5,544 bases of DNA, taken from a bacterium (lineage in GTDB: Bacteria; CAIJMQ01; JAADFP01). This document shows, piece by piece, positions 4,743 to 5,544 of this stretch. Each line of letters starts with the position of its first letter. Position 1 is the stretch's first letter. The notes under the pieces are model-generated. The model saw nothing but the letters and a program-made list of their open reading frames with translations. It was not told the DNA's origin and made no database searches. Location: contig JALUVB010000287.1 in NCBI GenBank assembly GCA_027021085.1, positions 1 to 5,544 of the forward strand, read 5' to 3'. The position numbers and the translations under genes were made by a program.

Positions 4743-4771
4743 ATTATGCATGATATATGCATACCTGTCAA
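4743..4771 (-). promoter_or_regulatory. vapBC promoter with embedded operator-like palindrome
   Basis: On the - strand: TTGACA (4771-4766), 17-bp spacer, CATAAT (4748-4743, 5/6). A perfect inverted repeat TATGCAT-5 bp-ATGCATA spans 4745-4763, covering the spacer and half of the -10. A protein bound there would block RNA polymerase. Confidence 0.82.
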
Positions 4772-4782
4772 GTGGAATTTGG

Positions 4783-4841
4783 AGATAACAGTCAAGCTCA
4801 GCGATGGCAGAACGCCGTCCGCTGTAACACATTTGTTAGAT
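4783..4841 (-). other. Candidate attC recombination site 4, end of phd-relE cassette
   Basis: On the - strand, R'' is ATCTAAC (4841-4835, perfect) and R' is GTTATCT (4789-4783, two mismatches). On the + strand, AAC-AGTCAA-GCTCAGCG (4787-4803) resembles site 3. CAGCG (4799-4803) pairs with CGCTG (4820-4824), followed by the extra T4825. The inner stem is ATGGC/GCCGT with one bulged C and loop AGAAC. It is the shortest of the four (59 bp). The relE stop is about 20 bp away. Confidence 0.75.
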
Positions 4842-4861
4842 GATTTATTAATTTTTGTTTT

Positions 4862-5155
4862 TCATATTTTCTTTATACGTTGCAGCATTTCCTTATAAAC
4901 TTCCGCATCCCGGCGCATACCGACTTTTAGTACTAAAACTTTAATCGTGTTTTTTTCTATTCTATATATAACACGATAGTGAGATATTTTTAATTTCCAG
5001 TATCCTTTTAATGGATTACGTAGAGGAGAGCCGTACTTCTCAGGGGCAATGGTAAGTTTTTTGTAGATAGTTTTAAGAATGATGGTGCGGGTTTTTTTAT
5101 TGATTTTTTTGAAATCTTCCTCAATGACGAGAGGATGAACTTTTATCTTCCACAT
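4862..5155 (-). CDS. relE: RelE/ParE family toxin
   Basis: A 97-aa RelE/ParE-superfamily toxin. Typical features are WKIKVHPLVIEEDFKKI at the start, LKGYWKLKISHYRVIYRIE in the middle and LVLKVGMRRDAEVYKEM at the end, with conserved Y/R residues and the closing 'R...VY'. Members either cut ribosome-bound mRNA (RelE) or poison gyrase (ParE). The conserved basic and tyrosine residues and the Phd/YefM-type partner favour RelE, but sequence alone does not decide. ATG 5155 follows a GGGGGG site by 6 nt; a nearby ATG at 5159 is out of frame. It lies 11 bp after phd. The stop TGA is at 4862-4864. Confidence 0.9.
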   Translation of the reverse strand: MWKIKVHPLVIEEDFKKINKKTRTIILKTIYKKLTIAPEKYGSPLRNPLKGYWKLKISHYRVIYRIEKNTIKVLVLKVGMRRDAEVYKEMLQRIKKI

Positions 5156-5166
5156 TCATCCCCCCG

Positions 5167-5436
5167 TTATTTTAAAAGTGCCTCAATGTCAATATAATCT
5201 TTTCCCTTGCTGCTTTTATACCGTGCATCGGCGATGAATCCAAGCACTAAATCCTCAGCAGTTTCTAAAAGATTCTGGATATGTTCATATTCTTCGTTGG
5301 ACATAAGAACAGCGGTCGGTTTGTGCCTTTTTTCAATGATAACAACTCCGTCGTGCGCTTTTTTTAGCACCTTCTCGATTCCGGAACGCAGCTCGGAAAC
5401 TCCCACCAATGTTGTATTTTCCTTAATGGTAATCAT
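5167..5436 (-). CDS. Phd/YefM family antitoxin
   Basis: An 89-aa antitoxin of the Phd/YefM family. It shows the N-terminal DNA-binding fold (VGVSELRSGIEKVLKKAHDGVVIIEKRHKPTAVLMSNEEYEHI), and the C-terminal part from about residue 57 (ETAEDLVLGFIADARYKSS...IDIEALLK) is the toxin-binding tail. ATG 5436 is preceded by GGAGGTGGG, a near-perfect binding site. First gene of the operon, 11 bp ahead of relE. Phd proteins repress their own promoter. Here a 7-bp direct repeat ATGTCAA lies in the promoter (5465-5471 and 5477-5483), a possible binding site (inference). The protein looks complete. Confidence 0.9.
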   Translation of the reverse strand: MITIKENTTLVGVSELRSGIEKVLKKAHDGVVIIEKRHKPTAVLMSNEEYEHIQNLLETAEDLVLGFIADARYKSSKGKDYIDIEALLK

Positions 5437-5454
5437 ATTCCCACCTCCAGATAA

Positions 5455-5483
5455 AATATACCATATGTCAAAGAAAATGTCAA
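5455..5483 (-). promoter_or_regulatory. Sigma70-like promoter of phd-relE
   Basis: On the - strand: TTGACA (5483-5478, perfect), 17-bp spacer, TATATT (5460-5455, 5/6) with an extended TGG. A second TTGACA is nested in the spacer (5471-5466), forming a 12-bp-spaced direct repeat. Confidence 0.8.
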
Positions 5484-5544
5484 TATATGATACAGGTTAA
5501 TTGGCAGTTAACTCGTCACCTTATTTGTTTTTTCATCTAATGGC

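Larger units (their letters stand above)
4073..4788 (-). mobile_element. Integron gene cassette carrying vapBC
   Basis: The interval between the predicted cut points of sites 4 and 3, 716 bp, read leftward. The promoter -35 begins only 12 bp after the attC site 4 core; the genes end inside the attC site 3 core. It is thus a self-sufficient expression unit with almost no spare DNA. Confidence 0.65.
4789..5512 (-). mobile_element. Integron gene cassette carrying phd-relE, right end uncertain
   Basis: The left end is set by attC site 4. The right end should be the R' core of the previous attC. AGTTAAC at 5506-5512 is at the right distance upstream of the promoter (23 bp) and resembles the core of site 2, but the sequence after it lacks the AAGCT box and the rest is outside the window. 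Confidence 0.45.

Noticed and set aside
2612-4841. The palindromes as ordinary intrinsic terminators or IS ends
   Set aside because: They lack T-tracts, target-site duplications and a transposase, while core sequences, arm spacing and extra base fit attC.

Overview
The window looks like a piece of an uncultured Gram-negative bacterial genome. The left part holds a secreted DUF2341/PA14/TPR protein in an operon, followed by intergenic DNA full of short dispersed repeats. This style is seen in candidate-phylum genomes such as Omnitrophota or Planctomycetota relatives. That placement is a weak inference, because no marker gene is present.

Region 1 (1-2290, + strand): the 3' end of an unidentified gene, joined by an ATGA overlap to a 692-aa exported protein with a DUF2341-like domain, a PA14-like domain, a PKD-like segment, a small beta domain and C-terminal TPRs. 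Region 2 (2273-2611): non-coding DNA made of 7-bp tandem repeats and GNRA-loop hairpins. Part of it is a 70-bp direct duplication. The repeat runs into the end of the 692-aa gene and supplies its stop codon.

Region 3 (2612-5544): four consecutive two-gene modules, all on the - strand: hicBA, a DUF5678-like gene plus a retropepsin-like protease gene, vapBC, and phd-relE. Each ends at, or within about 20 bp of, a 59-77 bp imperfect palindrome bounded by AAC...GTT cores. These palindromes have the layout of integron attC sites: a constant 6-nt spacer on one arm, a shared AAGCT box, and in the two best sites one extra T opposite a paired arm. I read the region as an integron cassette array whose integrase end lies beyond the right edge. 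Three cassettes are 716-733 bp; the fourth is cut by the window.

Three of the four cassettes are recognisable toxin-antitoxin (TA) modules, each with its own sigma70-like promoter. The fourth has the same layout (small first gene, overlapping second gene, own promoter, attC at the stop) but encodes a DUF5678-like protein and a DTGAD aspartic protease. By position and architecture it is a candidate for an undescribed addiction-type or stabilising module. No integron integrase, attI, rRNA, tRNA or CRISPR is visible.
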